Assembly (NCBI GenBank): GCA_037962975.1
Contig: CM075671.1
Location: forward strand, 158,585,501-158,649,500
Source: Clitoria ternatea
Lineage: Eukaryota > Streptophyta > Magnoliopsida > Fabales > Fabaceae
DNA length: 64,000 bases
Direction: 5' to 3'
A program made the translations under genes and the position numbers. Below are positions 50,431 to 62,665 of the stretch, one piece after another (position 1 is the first letter of the stretch; the number at the start of each line of letters is the position of its first letter). Under the pieces are notes generated by a model. It was not told where the DNA came from and made no database searches. It was given only the letters and a program-made list of their open reading frames with translations.

Positions 50431-50923
50431 ATTTAGGACTTGGTCCTTATTGTTTTGAAATTTTTTATAAGTAGTTGATCCCTTATGGAACGTGAAAGGG
50501 TTTTCTTAAATATAGGGGTTGCTACAGGTACCTGATGAAATGTTTGGTGATGTTGAACAATGACATTTTGCATTGGTTCACCTACTGGTGTAAATATATG
50601 AAGTGTAAAAAATCTATGACCTTTTACGTTAGTTATTAATAGGTGTAAAATACTATTTTACACTGGCTATAATTTCACATCCGATGTAAAAGATGTTATT
50701 TCATATTAGATCTTATTTTTATAACTGGTGTAATAAGTTCATCTTTTTGCACTTGTTTTATTTTACAACCGGTGTAAAAAGTAATATATTTTTTCTACCA
50801 TTTTTTAGCATTTTTTTATGGATTCAAGTTATACTTAAATTGAAATTAAACTACTACACTAATTATAAAAAAATATCAACTAAAACCAAAATAAAAATTT
50901 CATGTAAAACATCATTTATAATA
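50431..50923. other. intergenic, possible CACTA subterminal fragment
   Basis: Between 50575 and 50795 there are about eight direct and inverted copies of a motif near CCGGTGTAAAA or TTTTACACTGG, as in subterminal regions of CACTA elements. No terminal CACTA sequence was found, so it is at best a fragment. Confidence 0.4.
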
Positions 50924-51369
50924 CTACCTTCGTCTTTAGATATAAGACCCTTTTACCTAATTCATGAGTATTAAGAAAGTTGGTTAGGTTAGTTAAAATT
51001 ATTAATTTTGTCTGAAATGAGGGGTAATTTTCCAAAGTTACCTTTAAAATCATTAGGAATACTATTTTTCCTTACTCGTTCTTTTTTCACTAATTCTCTC
51101 TCTATCATAGTTAATGACGTATATTCCGTATGAAAAGGTAAAGTCAATAAGTAAAGAAATTAATCTTTGTGTCAGTCAATTTTAATAAGAGAGATAAATA
51201 TTTCAAATAATGTAATTCATTTATTATTTTTTAAACTCCAATAAAAGTTACTCATTTAACAAAGGTATTTTAGTCTAAAAATAATTAATGACATTGAAAT
51301 TTGAAAGAGGGTCTATATTAAGGGACAAACAATTTCTCAAAAGGGTCTTATACTCTGGGACAAAGATAA
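50924..51369. mobile_element. Stowaway-like MITE (about 446 bp)
   Basis: The inverted ends CTACCTTCGTCTTTAGATAT and, reversed, TTATCTTTGTCCCAGAGTAT both continue AAGACCCTTTT. This resembles the CTCCCTCCGTCCC consensus of Tc1/mariner-derived Stowaway MITEs. TA dinucleotides flank both ends. It has no coding capacity. Confidence 0.7.
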
Positions 51370-51479
51370 TATAAAATATTTTCATATAATGTAAACCATC
51401 TAAACTAAAATAACATTTATAATTAAAAAATATGCCAAAAACATCATTTTAATATTTCTAAGAAAAAAGAATATTTTTG

Positions 51480-52429
51480 GGATACCTTTGGGATGGAAAC
51501 CCTAAACACAAGTCAGTACACATTCATGATCTGTGAGATTAAATCATTAGTACACTCACACACTAGCCTTAATGTATTTACATGTCCCCACATAAATACT
51601 TAACTAGAGACATTTTAGGAATAACTCTCATATGACCTATTACTCTAAGGATAAATAAAGGCTGTTAAACTATTTAACAAAAAATGCCTTATACAAAATG
51701 ATGCGTCCTATATAGGCTCTTAGTGCATATTTCCAACAATCTCCCACTTGCACTTAGAGCCGGTTAATGCCCAATGACGTCTACAGTGCCCCCATGCTTT
51801 TGCTACACAAGCGGTTTTACTAGTGGGTTCCCAACAATTTTGTTGGTATGCACATTGCATATTTTCACATCTTCTAAAGATGGAACTATTTAAGTATATG
51901 CTTGGATTAATCTACTTCCTTATATTGTTCTATGGTTCCATTGTCATCATAGTGGAAACTCATAGGGTAAAAAACATTTGGAATGATTAAATTAAAATTG
52001 TCGTCTCTTGTAATTTAACATAGCAAAAGACTTAGATTTGTTAGTAGAACCAACGACTATTTCTTGCTTTGAACCTTTCAAGCATACATCGTAACCATCT
52101 TGACAACACATATATTTTGAGTGCAATCTTAACTCTTTCAAATTAATTAGAAGATTGGCATCGATGTAACCTTTACAATGAGCTCAAGATAAAATCCTTA
52201 GTCCTTCTTAAGTGTTTAAGGATATTCTTGACTATAGAATGAGAATATTATTAGTTCTAGAAGAAGCATGTCTTCTACATGTAATACTAGAACTATAATT
52301 GTGCAGTTACTAACCTTTTTATTGTTACAAGATTTATCTTTATTCCTCAATGAAGATTCTAGCTTCTAAAAGCTTGCTTTAGTCCATAAATGAAACATTT
52401 GCAGTTCACATATCTTCCTAGATGTTTCA
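51480..52429 (-). pseudogene. Ty1/copia element, 3' LTR fragment and RT/RNase H end (decayed)
   Basis: On the minus strand, IYGLKQAFRS with a stop after it (near 52380) is the copia RT motif. Near 51800 NPLVKPLV and HGGTVDVIG match the end of copia RNase H (ADPLTK..L region). A purine tract (51739-51750, CAAGTGGGAGAT) then leads into an LTR start TGTTGGAAATATGCAC at 51738. The left end of the LTR is unclear (about 51480). Many stops. The element continues at 63978 beyond the inserted element H. Confidence 0.82.
51739..51750 (-). other. polypurine tract of the copia element
   Basis: CAAGTGGGAGAT then TGTTGG is the common PPT/LTR junction of plant copia elements. Confidence 0.8.
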
Positions 52430-54937
52430 TGTAACGTCCCGTGTAATTTTCCGAATAAATTTTTCACGTTTTTGAAAGATCAATTTAAAATTCGTAAATT
52501 AACTCAGAGTTCATATAAAATTCGATAATCACGGAATATTATCATGCATACTAGTCGTGATTAATAAAATTCATGAAATATTTGCATAGCGGAAACGATT
52601 TAGAAGTAACAATACATAGTACGTAATATTTATTACAACCCATTAAATTAAAGTCCAAGTAATAATTCAAATAGGCATCAATCATGGCATCACTCTTCAT
52701 TCTGCGTGGCATTCACTGTAAAAGTTAATGTAAGAGTGAGACAGAATATAGAATAATTATAAAATAAATAAAATTGCACAAACACAATCAACAAACCATA
52801 ATGATATGATGAATATGCCAAACAAGTTCATTTATATTTAATAAGTCTTTAATTAGTCAAATGATGTCATGCTGGATCCATTTGGTTTGGTGGGAATACT
52901 GCAGTAATAGTCTTATAGAGACACAAATAGGGCTTTAGCATATACCATGAATCCCTACACTTCATGGCGCTTAAGTACCGAAGTACACAAATATCATAAG
53001 TAGGGCTTTGCATAAACCATGAATCCCTATACTCCATGACGCACAACAAAATAGGGCTTAACTCGTCATAGAGTAACCCCCCACCAGGGTAGGCAATCAT
53101 GGAACCCCTAAATTCCATGGTGCGTCCAAATGCTTATGATGCATGAATGCCTTTAATTCTTATTATCATTTAACATACCATGATATATTAATTTCCAAAA
53201 CCACTTGGAAAACCACAAGTCCTTAAAGGACACATCACATATAATAATTTTTCAGAATCATAGATTTACTGTTTCAACCACATGTAACAGTAACCGCACG
53301 GCATTCATGTACATATAAATTAATTTCGTTATTCATAATTATTCACCACCACAATATACAAACTGTATGATACTCAACAGCATTCATAATAATTCATAAT
53401 CACTCAAGAATTCAATAATAAATTATTACCCATAGAGAAAATATCATTTTTATCCATAATAACCATTATAAGTAAATTTCAGCATTTCCAAACAGCGACA
53501 TACGTTAGTAAAACAGTCATAACATGAGCAAATCAAATCCTTTTTATGTGATTCTACTTTCTATAGCTCAATAACATAAATATCTACAACTTTCATGAAG
53601 ACCATAAATTCAAATTCTAAACAGAACCATCACTTATTCACAGAATACAAAACTGCCTCAAAGAGGATTTTTAAAACATACACAGATTAGTATTTTTAAC
53701 GTTTCTGGAGCTACAAAAACAATTTTGGCATGAAACCAGTTCTAAATTATTCTTAACATAAATATCTATAACTTTGATGAAGATCATAAATTCAAATTCT
53801 AAGCAGAAATACCATTTATCCACGAAATACAACACTGCCTCCAGATGAGCTTTCAAAACATACATATATTAGTATTTTCCACTTGGCCGTTTCAAATCAT
53901 TATTAAGTCGACTCATTCCACTCAATTATCCTCTCGGTAATTTAATTAAAACTGACTCCTCTTCCTTCATCTTTTCACTCGGTCAAGTCGTCTCAGACCG
54001 ACTCAATGCTCCCAGGTTTCCACTTGGCAGAAGCCCTTGAATTGTTCTTCATTCGGAATCCTCTAAGGTTTTCACTACTCGGAAAAGGACAATATGCATA
54101 AGCTTCACTCGGTATGTTACACAATTCTGATTCCTCTTTCAGAAACACCTCATTCTTTTTATACTCAGAGGTATTCCTCTGAGTCCGACTCCAACACTCA
54201 GGTTTTCCACTCGGCAAGGTAATCCTTATTGCTCATCATTCACTCAGTTTTCATTGCCAAAGAGGACTCAACATTAGGTCAGTCGTTGCTCGGTAATTCA
54301 TCTCCAAACCGAGTTATTCCACTCGACTGTTTACTCGGTAAATTTATTAAAACCGATTCCCAATTCTTGGGTTTTTGCTCGGTAGAACTTTCATTCGGTA
54401 TTGCATTATGATTGACTCGGAAACGAGTCTTTGGAAGAAGCTTGACTCAGGAATGAGTCTTTCTGGGGTGTTTGACTCGGAAATGAGTCACTCAGGAATA
54501 ATTAGCTCGAAAAATGAGTTATTTGAAGTACTTGACTCGGAATTGAGTCTTCCTGAGATGTTTGACTCAGTAGTGAGTCTCTGAGACAAAATGTCACTCG
54601 GAATAAGTCCTCTTGACCATGTTCCACTCGGAAAAATACAATTTTCACTCGGTATTTCCATTTTCCACTCAGAATTCCTTTTGGTCACTCAGAATTTGCA
54701 GTTTTCACTCGGAATAGAGTCTCTTTCTCACTCGGACAGTTCTTTCTAAGGCATTTTCACTCGGAAATTGGGCCTTATCAATAAGGATCTATATAAATTC
54801 TAGAATTATACCCAAAAATGAAACTTTTGGAGCATTAAAAGCCATCCATAGAGTGTTTTATTCATTGATCAACACTTACAGACCTTCCATGCTTCATAAA
54901 TTACATAATTGAACTATTATTAAAGCAGGATGTTACA
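52430..54937 (-). repeat. 3' LTR of element H (2508 bp, deleted)
   Basis: TG...CA ends. Joined at 53879/53880 across the segment that corresponds to 61152-62914 in the other LTR. The lost part contains the presumed promoter and splice donor; the acceptor-like block (ending 52716) is kept. Confidence 0.95.
54414..54600. repeat. 30-bp tandem repeats with hairpins, H 3' LTR
   Basis: Six units with a period of 30 bp around GACTCGGAAATGAGTCTTTC. In the best unit GACTCG-GAAA-CGAGTC is a perfect 6-bp inverted repeat. The same array is at 63447-63635. Confidence 0.88.
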
Positions 54938-54950
54938 TTTCTCCCACCCT
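54938..54950 (-). other. polypurine tract of element H
   Basis: The minus strand reads AGGGTGGGAGAAA directly before TGTAACATCC. Confidence 0.85.
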
Positions 54951-54992
54951 AATAAAAAAATTTCGTCCTCGAAATTTAACTTAACATACTCC

Positions 54993-57900
54993 TTAGTGAA
55001 ACAATCCTGGATACTGCGTCCTCATAGCATCTTCACGCTCCCAAGTCAGAGTTACTTCGTTTCCTTGTTTCCATGCAACCTTCACTAGTGGTACGTTCTT
55101 GTTTCTCAGGCGTTTATTCAATCTTTCTAGAATCTGTGTAGGTTCTGTAGAGATGGTCAGATTTTCTCTAACTTCAATATCATCAGCAGCAATCACGTGA
55201 GTGGGGTCTTGTACATACTTCCTTAGTTGTGACACATGAAACACATTATGCAGGTTTGCCAGGTGAGGAGGAAGTGCAATCTGATACGCCACTATACCAA
55301 TCCTCTTCAGGATCTCATATGGTCCAATGAACCTTGGACTCAACTTCTTACTCTTCAATGCTCGACCAATTCCCTTGTGAGGTGAAACCTTCAAGAATAC
55401 ATGATCACCAACCTGAAATTCAAGTGGTTTTCTCCTTTTGTCATAGTAGTGCTTTTGTCTATCTTGGGATGCCTTCATCTTCTCTCTGATTATTTCTATT
55501 TGTTCAGTAGTCTGTTGCATAATTTCAGGTCCTAACGCCAAACTTTCACCAGTTTCTAACCAACAAAGGGGCGTTCGACACTTTCTACCATACAATGCTT
55601 CAAATGGAGCCATACCAATACTGCTATGGTAACTATTGTTATACATGAATTCAATCAGTGGAAGAAACTGCTCCCAACTACCACCATGTTCAAGTACACA
55701 AGATCGCAGTAGGTCTTCCAGACTTTGTATGGTACGCTCTGACTGTCTATCTGTTTGGGGATGATAAGCTGAACTTAATCGAAGCTTTGAGCCCAATTCC
55801 TGATGTAAGCTTCCCCAGAATCGGGAAGTGAACCTTGGGTCTCTATCTGATACAATACTAGATGGTACACCATAAAGTCTTACGATCTCCTTCACATATA
55901 ATTGTGCCAATTTTTGTAGGGAGTTCTTCATATTCATTGGGAGAAAATGAGCAGACTTTGTCAATCTGTCTACAATAACCCAGATTGCATCATTCCCTGA
56001 ACGTGTTCTTGGTAACCCTGACACAAAGTCCATTGAAATATCATCCCATTTCCAAACTGGAATCTCTAATGGTTGCAGTTCACCAGATGGCTTCTGGTGT
56101 TCCACCTTGGCTTTTTGACATACCAGACATGAAGACACATATTCAGCTATTTCTTTCTTCATCCTTGGCCACCAAAAGCTTTTCTTCAGGTCTTGATACA
56201 TCTTAGTTGATCCAGGATGAATGCTCAACATACTTTTATGCGCTTATTCTAGGATTGTCCTTCTCAGACCAACATCATCTGGTACACAAATTCTGCTTCT
56301 GATTCTCCAAATTCCATCTGATCCTTCTTGTAATCCCATATCTTTTCCATTCGCCTGTAATTCTCTCAACTCTTTTAATGGCAAAACTTCTTTCTGTCTT
56401 TCACTTATCAGCTTCAGAAAATCATTGGTTATCTTCAAAGTTCCCAAGATCATATTCTTTGAAGATTTCATCTCCATACCCAAGTTCATGTCTCTGAACT
56501 GTTCTATCATCTCCATTTCTTTTACCATCAAAGATGCCATGTGAATGGACTTTCGGCTAAGTGTATCTACCACCACATTAGCTTTTCCTGGATGGTACTT
56601 CAAATCAAAATCATAATCTTTAAGAAATTCCATCCATCTTCGCTACCTCATGTTCAATTCCTTTTGATCGAACAAATACTTCAAGCTCCTGTGGTCACTG
56701 AACACTTCAAACTTGACTCCATATAAATGGTGTCTCCAGATTTTCAGAGCAAATACCACTGCTGCCAATTCTAGATCATGCGTTGGATAGTTCATTTCAT
56801 GTGGTCTCAATTGCCTAGAAGCATAGGCAACTACTCTTCGTTGTTGCATCAAGACACAACCTAAACCCATCTTAGAAGCATCACAATAAACCACAAAGTC
56901 TTCTTGTGGGTCAGGCAAGGTTAAGACTGGAGAAGATGTAAGCTTCCTTTTTAGTTCCTGGAAACTTCTCTCACATCTGGCGTCCAATCAAAAGGTTGAT
57001 TCTTCTGGGTTAGACGAGTCATTGGTAGGGCAATTTGAGAAAACCCCTCAATAAATCTCCGATAATAACCAGCTAATCCCAGGAAGCTTCGTATCTTAGT
57101 GACTGAAGTAGGTCTCTCCCAGTTCGTTACAGCTTCAATTTAGAAGGGTCCACAGACACTCCTTCGCTTGAGATTACATGACCTAGAAACTTTACTTCCT
57201 TCAACCAGAATTCACATTTTGACAACTTGGCATACAACTGCTTCTCTTTCAGAATCTGTAATACCACTCGAAGATGCTTTTCATGTTCCTCCCACGTCTT
57301 AGAATAAATCAGAATGTCATCAATGAAGATAATAACAAACTAATCTAAGTATGAATGGAACACTCGATTCATGTAATCCATGAATACAGCTGGGGCATTG
57401 GTTACTCCGAAGGGCATCACAAGATACTCGTAATGGCCATAGCGTGTTCTAAAAGCTGTCTTTGAAATATCCTCAGACTTGACACGAATCTGATGGTATC
57501 CTGATCATAGATCAATCTTGGAAAATATAGTAGCACCCCTTAATTGATCTATCAGATCATCAATTCTGGGCAAAGGATATTTATTCTTCACCGTCAATTT
57601 ATTCAACTGACGATAATCTACACATAATCTCATGCTTCCATCTTTCTTCTTGACAAGTAATACTGGCGCTCCCCATGGCGACACACTGGGCCTGATAAAA
57701 TGCTTCTCTAATAACTCTTTAATTTGCTTCTTTAGTTTTGCCAGTTCAATAGGTGACATGCGATATGGAGCCTTAGATACTGGTTCTGCTCCTGGAATTA
57801 AATCAATTGAGAATTCTATCTCACGTTCTGGAGGTAAACTTGAGACATCCTCAGGAAATACTTCAGGAAATTCAAAAACAACTGGCATCTCGATTGCTTT

Positions 57901-58434
57901 AGATTCACCATCTCCTTGTGGAAGAGTAAACAAGGCAAATAATTGGCTTTCACCTTGTAAGGCAAAGAGTTTGAGATTTTTGGAAGTAAGATTTTCTTCT
58001 GATGGTAGTATCACAGTTTTGTTATGACAGTCCACCAAGACTCGATTTGCCGATAACCAGTCCATCCCTAGGATTACTTCCAGATCCTTCAGAGGTAAAC
58101 AAACAAGGTCTACTAAAAAGTTTTTACCTTCTATGAGCATAGAACATTCGTTACACACCTTAGTAGTCCTAAGTTGTGTACCGGTGGGAGTGGAAATAAT
58201 CAGATCATATGTCATAGGCTTCACAGGTAATTGAAGGCGTCGAACACACTCATCAGAAATAAAAGAATGTGTAGCACCCGAATCAAATAACACAGATAAG
58301 ATTGTACCATTGATTTCACACTTACTTTGTACGAGATCATCAGCTTCATTTGCCTCTGAACCGCTGATGGCAAAGACTCTCCCAGTTGTTGATTGTAACC
58401 TCTGGTCTGTTGACTCCCTGTTCTGTCTTGGAGG
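54993..58434 (-). pseudogene. pol: gypsy H pol: protease, RT, RNase H, integrase (few lesions)
   Basis: Protease DSGATHSFIS is near 58285. RT follows (LVKKKDGSMRLCVDYRQLNK near 57640, FIDDILIYSK near 57310). RNase H (VVYCDASKMG, about 56900) comes before the long integrase frame 56231-54993 (412 residues). That frame has HPGSTKMYQDL...CLVC zinc residues, the catalytic D, D and E in MDFVSG, SDRDPRFTS and TDRQSERTIQSLE, PRFIGPYEIL (GPY motif) and a chromodomain-position tail ending TWEREDAMRTQYPGLFH. Lesions: TGA for Arg near 57506, TAG for Gln near 57343, a 1-base deletion near 57139, a frameshift near 56985, TAG for Gln near 56634, and a TAA for Glu near 56245. All functions belong to cDNA synthesis and integration. 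Confidence 0.95.
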
Positions 58435-59406
58435 TTAAGCAGCTCGCGCGTTTCCTCCACGACCTCCCTGATAGTTAGAGCCTCTTTGATTATTCATAGT
58501 GTTGCTGTCGTTGTTTTGTCGGTTCTGCAGGCAATTTGGACTGATGTGTCCTTTCTGATTACATCGAAAGCAAGTGACATCTTCAAGACGTCTGTTACAA
58601 TCACGTACATGATGATTACCTCCGCACTTAAGACACCTCATGTTGTTGCGTCTCTCAGAAGATGATGATAATGATCCTCCCTTGAAACGTCCTTGATAGA
58701 ACGATCCTCTCCTTTTGAAATCAACTGATTGAGGTTTCAGTTGTCTATTGGCTTTTTCATGTGCCAGTCTGGCTTGGTGATTTTCTTTAAAAATTATGCA
58801 TTTGTTGATTAGAATAGGAAAACTCCGAATTTCTTGGTACCCTATCGCCTCTTTGATTTCCAAATTCAGCCCGTTCTCAAATTTAACACATTTTGATTCT
58901 TCGGTACCAGCCTGTTGAAAAGGAGGGTAAAAGAGAGATAGTTCTTCAAACTTTGCAGCATATTCTCCAACGGACATCGAGCCTTGTTTCAACTCCATAA
59001 ATTCCAGCTCTTTGCGGCTTTTCACACTTGCTGGAAAATATTTCTCCAGGAAACAGTCTTTGAAGTTGACCCAGTTCAAGGGTCTGTCAGTCTCAATCAT
59101 ACGGATTCTAGCATGAATCCACCAGTTTTCTGCCTCTTCCACCAACATATAGGTGGCATACTCCACCTTTTCGCATTCTGTGCAGGGCAATGCTCGAAAG
59201 ATGCGCTCCATTTCCTTGGCCCAAAGATATGCTCCTTCTGGATTATAACCTCCTTTGAATTGTGAAGGCTTTCTTTTCAGGAAGTGGTCTAATCCATGGA
59301 GTCCTCCAGTGCTCCTTGGTTGGTTTTGTCGTTCTATGGCTTCAGCTAAGCGGTTGAAAGCTGCTGCCATATCGTTGTTGTTGTTGTTGTTGTTGTTTCT
59401 TGCCAT
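58435..59406 (-). pseudogene. gag: gypsy H gag, ended by one nonsense codon
   Basis: ATG at 59406: MARNNNNNNNNDM, with the Asn run from an AAC repeat. The capsid domain then runs GLDHFLKRKPSQFKGGYNP, WVNFKDCFLEKYFP and MELKQGSMSVGEYAAKFEEL. Two CCHC knuckles, CLKCGGNHHVRDC and CFRCNQKGHISPNC, lie near 58620 and 58550. It ends at TAA 58437-58435, where a Gln codon (CAA) is expected, because the same frame continues directly into protease. The family normally makes a Gag-Pol fusion in one frame, so I treat this as a premature stop, though Gag alone could be produced. Confidence 0.9.
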
Positions 59407-59685
59407 CCTACATTCGTAGTTTGGTTTATACTAATTCTAAGGGAAAATATATTATATTATAACCTAACTATAAGTATTCTACAGTTTATCAATTAAGCAA
59501 TAAATTGTATAACACATTTATCATATTACCAACAATAATCAAACAAATCATTTTACAATTAATCAGTCAGGCACAAGTCATATAGTACACACTTAACATG
59601 TTATCAAGTAAAGAATCAAACATTTCACATATTATATCAAGAAACAGTACATGTCATAGCAATTGGTCCTGAATTTTTTAACCTG

Positions 59686-59697
59686 GCTCTGATACCA
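59686..59697 (-). other. primer binding site (initiator Met tRNA), element H
   Basis: The minus strand reads TGGTATCAGAGC, four bases inside the 5' LTR boundary at 59702. The 280 bases between it and gag (59407-59685) are an AT-rich leader without a gene. Confidence 0.9.
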
Positions 59698-60999
59698 CCA
59701 ATGTAACGTCCCGTGTAATTTTCCAAATAAATTTTTCGCGTTTTTGAAAGATCAATTTAAAATTCGTAAATTAACTCAGAGTTCACATAAAATTCGATAA
59801 TCGCGGAATATTATCATGCATACTAGTCGTGATTAATAAAATTCATGAAATATTTGCATAGCGGAAACGATTTAGAAGTAACAGTACATAGTACGTAATA
59901 TTTATTATAACCCATTAAATTAAAGTCCAAGTAATAATTCAAATAGGTATCAATCATGGCATCACTCTTCATTCTGCGTGGCATTCACTGTAAAAATTAA
60001 TGTAAGAGTGAGACAGAATATAGAATAATTATAAAATAAATAAAATTGCACAAACACAATCAACAAACCATAATGATATGATGAATATGCCAAACAAGTT
60101 CATTTATATTTAATAAGTCTTCAATTAGTCAAATGATGTCATGCTAGATCCATTTGGTTTGGTGGGAATACTGCAGTAATAGTCTCATAGAGACACAAAT
60201 AGGGCTTTACCATATACCATGAATCCCTACTCTGCATGGCGCTTAAGTACCGAAGTACACAAATATCATAAGTAGGGCTTTGCATAAACCATGAATCCCT
60301 ACACTCCATGGCGCACAACAAAATAGGGCTTAACTTGTCATAGAGTAACCCCCCACCAGGGTAGGCAATCATGGAACCCCTAAATTCCATGGTGCGTCCA
60401 AATGCTTATGATGCATGAATGCCTTTAATTCTTATTATCATTTAACATACCATGATATATTAATTTCCAAAACCACTTGGAAAACCACAAGTCCTTAAAG
60501 GACACATCACATATAATAATTTTTCAGAATCATGGATTTACTGTTTCAACCACATGTAACAGTAACCGCAAGGCATTCATGTACATATAAATTAATTTCG
60601 TTATTCATAATTATTCACCACCACAATATACAAACTGTATGATACTCAACAACATTCATAATAATTCATAATCACTCAAGAATTCAATAATAAATTATTA
60701 CCCATAGAGAAAATATCATTTTTATCCATAATAACCATTATAAGTAAATTTCAGCATTTCCAAACAGTGACATACGTTAGTAAAACAGTCATAACATGAG
60801 CAAATAAAATCCTTTTTATGTGATTCCACTTTCTGTAGCTCAATAACATAAATATCTACAACTTTCATGAAGACCATAAATTCAAATTCTAAACAGAACC
60901 ATCACTTATTCACAGAATACAAAACTGCCTCAAAGAGGATTTTTAAAACGTACACAGATTAGTATTTTTAACGTTTCTGGAGCTACAAAAACAATTTTG

Positions 61000-61980
61000 G
61001 CATGAAACCAGTTCTAAATTATTCTTAACACAAATATCTATAACTTTGATGAATATCATAAATTCAAATTCTAAGCAGAAATACCATTTATCCACGAAAT
61101 ACAACACTGCCTCCAGATGAGCTTTCAAAACATACATATATTAGTATTTTCAACGTTTCTGGAGTTACAAAAATAGTTTTGACATGAGACCAGACCTAAA
61201 TTACTCTTAACATAATTATATACAACTTTCATGAAGACACCAACCACTAATTCACACCACAAAATTCCCAGTTTTGAAAATAAGATTCGGATTTCATAGT
61301 TAACAGATTTATAGCTTGTACATACTTCAGTATTTTAGGCATAACTCAAGCTACAAAAATCATTTTGACTTGAAACCACTTTCTATAGATCCACAACATA
61401 AATAAATACAACTTTCATGAAGACATCAAAGGCTGATTATATACGTACAAGTCCCAGCATATTAATATATACACAAAACATGGGATAAATATTCCACTCG
61501 GACATGCTGTATTATTTTGGCTATAACTTATGCTACACATACTCAAATCAGTCGGTTAAGGTCTCAAAATTCACATAATAAAAAGATCTACAACTTTCGT
61601 GAAGACACTGATCACTAATTCTCACCACAAAATTCCCAGTTTTAAAAATAAAGTTCGTATCTCAAGTTAACAGATTTACAGCTTGGACATACTTCAGTAT
61701 TTTAGGCATAACTCGGGCTACAAAAATCATTTTGACTTGAAATTACTTTCTAAAGATCCATAACATAATTATCTACAACTTTTGTGAAGACATCAAAGGA
61801 TGATTATGCTTGTAAAATTCCCAGAATATCAATATATACACAGATAATAGAACAAATATTCCACTCGAACATGCTGTAGTATTTTGGCTATAACTTTTGC
61901 TATACATATTCAAATTAATTGATTCAGGTCTCAAAATTTAGATAACAAAAATATCTATAACTTTCATGAAGAAGTCAGAG
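61000..61980. repeat. long-period tandem repeats (about 180 bp) in H 5' LTR
   Basis: The string of modules AGTATTTTAGGCATAACTC, GCTACAAAAATCATTTTGAC and ATCTACAACTTTCATGAAGA recurs five to six times from about 60840 to 61980, at spacings of about 130-190 bp. Only the first units remain in the 3' LTR. Confidence 0.8.
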
Positions 61981-62524
61981 TCAAAATCTCACTTTTTCAA
62001 TCTTAAAACTAAGCCACAAGATACGAAAATAAAACTGGAATCCTAGGACAGCATACAACTCTACCCATTTCATAAATATTCACAACCCTGTCCCCTCTTA
62101 CTTGGTTTGCCGACTGAAAATGGCCTCTTACTGTCCTGGCTTCTGTTCGAAGGAGTATTGAGGAAGGAGGGAAATCAAGGTAAGGATAGTTCACTAGCTT
62201 TGTTCTAATGCGTTCAGGTCTTAGCAAAAGGCAGAGTTAATAATGCAAAACAAGTGGGAAATAGCTTTTCCATTAGTGAATGTTTAGTGTTGTTAGTGGA
62301 GATAATGGAGGATAAAAAAATAAGAAAGTGGCTTATAATGGTCCACTTCTGGCTGTCCACCCACTAGGGTGAGTAATAATGGTTTTGGTTGCATTAAAAA
62401 TTGCATAAGAGACAAGAAAGGAGTCAAAAGTTACTCCTGGCACTGAAAACCGACTGGAATTCCACTCGGTTAGCCTATAAACCGACTGGAATTCCTCCAG
62501 TCGTGTGAAGAAGAAGGGAAACCG

Positions 62525-62665
62525 AGTCCTCTCGCTCCAGCGGAATCCGACTCGCTTGAGCGAGTGCCATATAATGTACTGGCAGAGGGGCTTCGCTTAA
62601 GCGAAAACCGACTCGCTTGAGCGAGTGTGAGTTTCACTCAAGCGAATACCGACTCGCTTGAACCA
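62525..62665. repeat. CTCGCTTGAGCGAG copies in H 5' LTR
   Basis: Five to six copies or variants (GACTCGCTTGAGCGAGTG; TTCGCTTAAGCGAA). They lie in the segment deleted from the other LTR. Confidence 0.85.
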
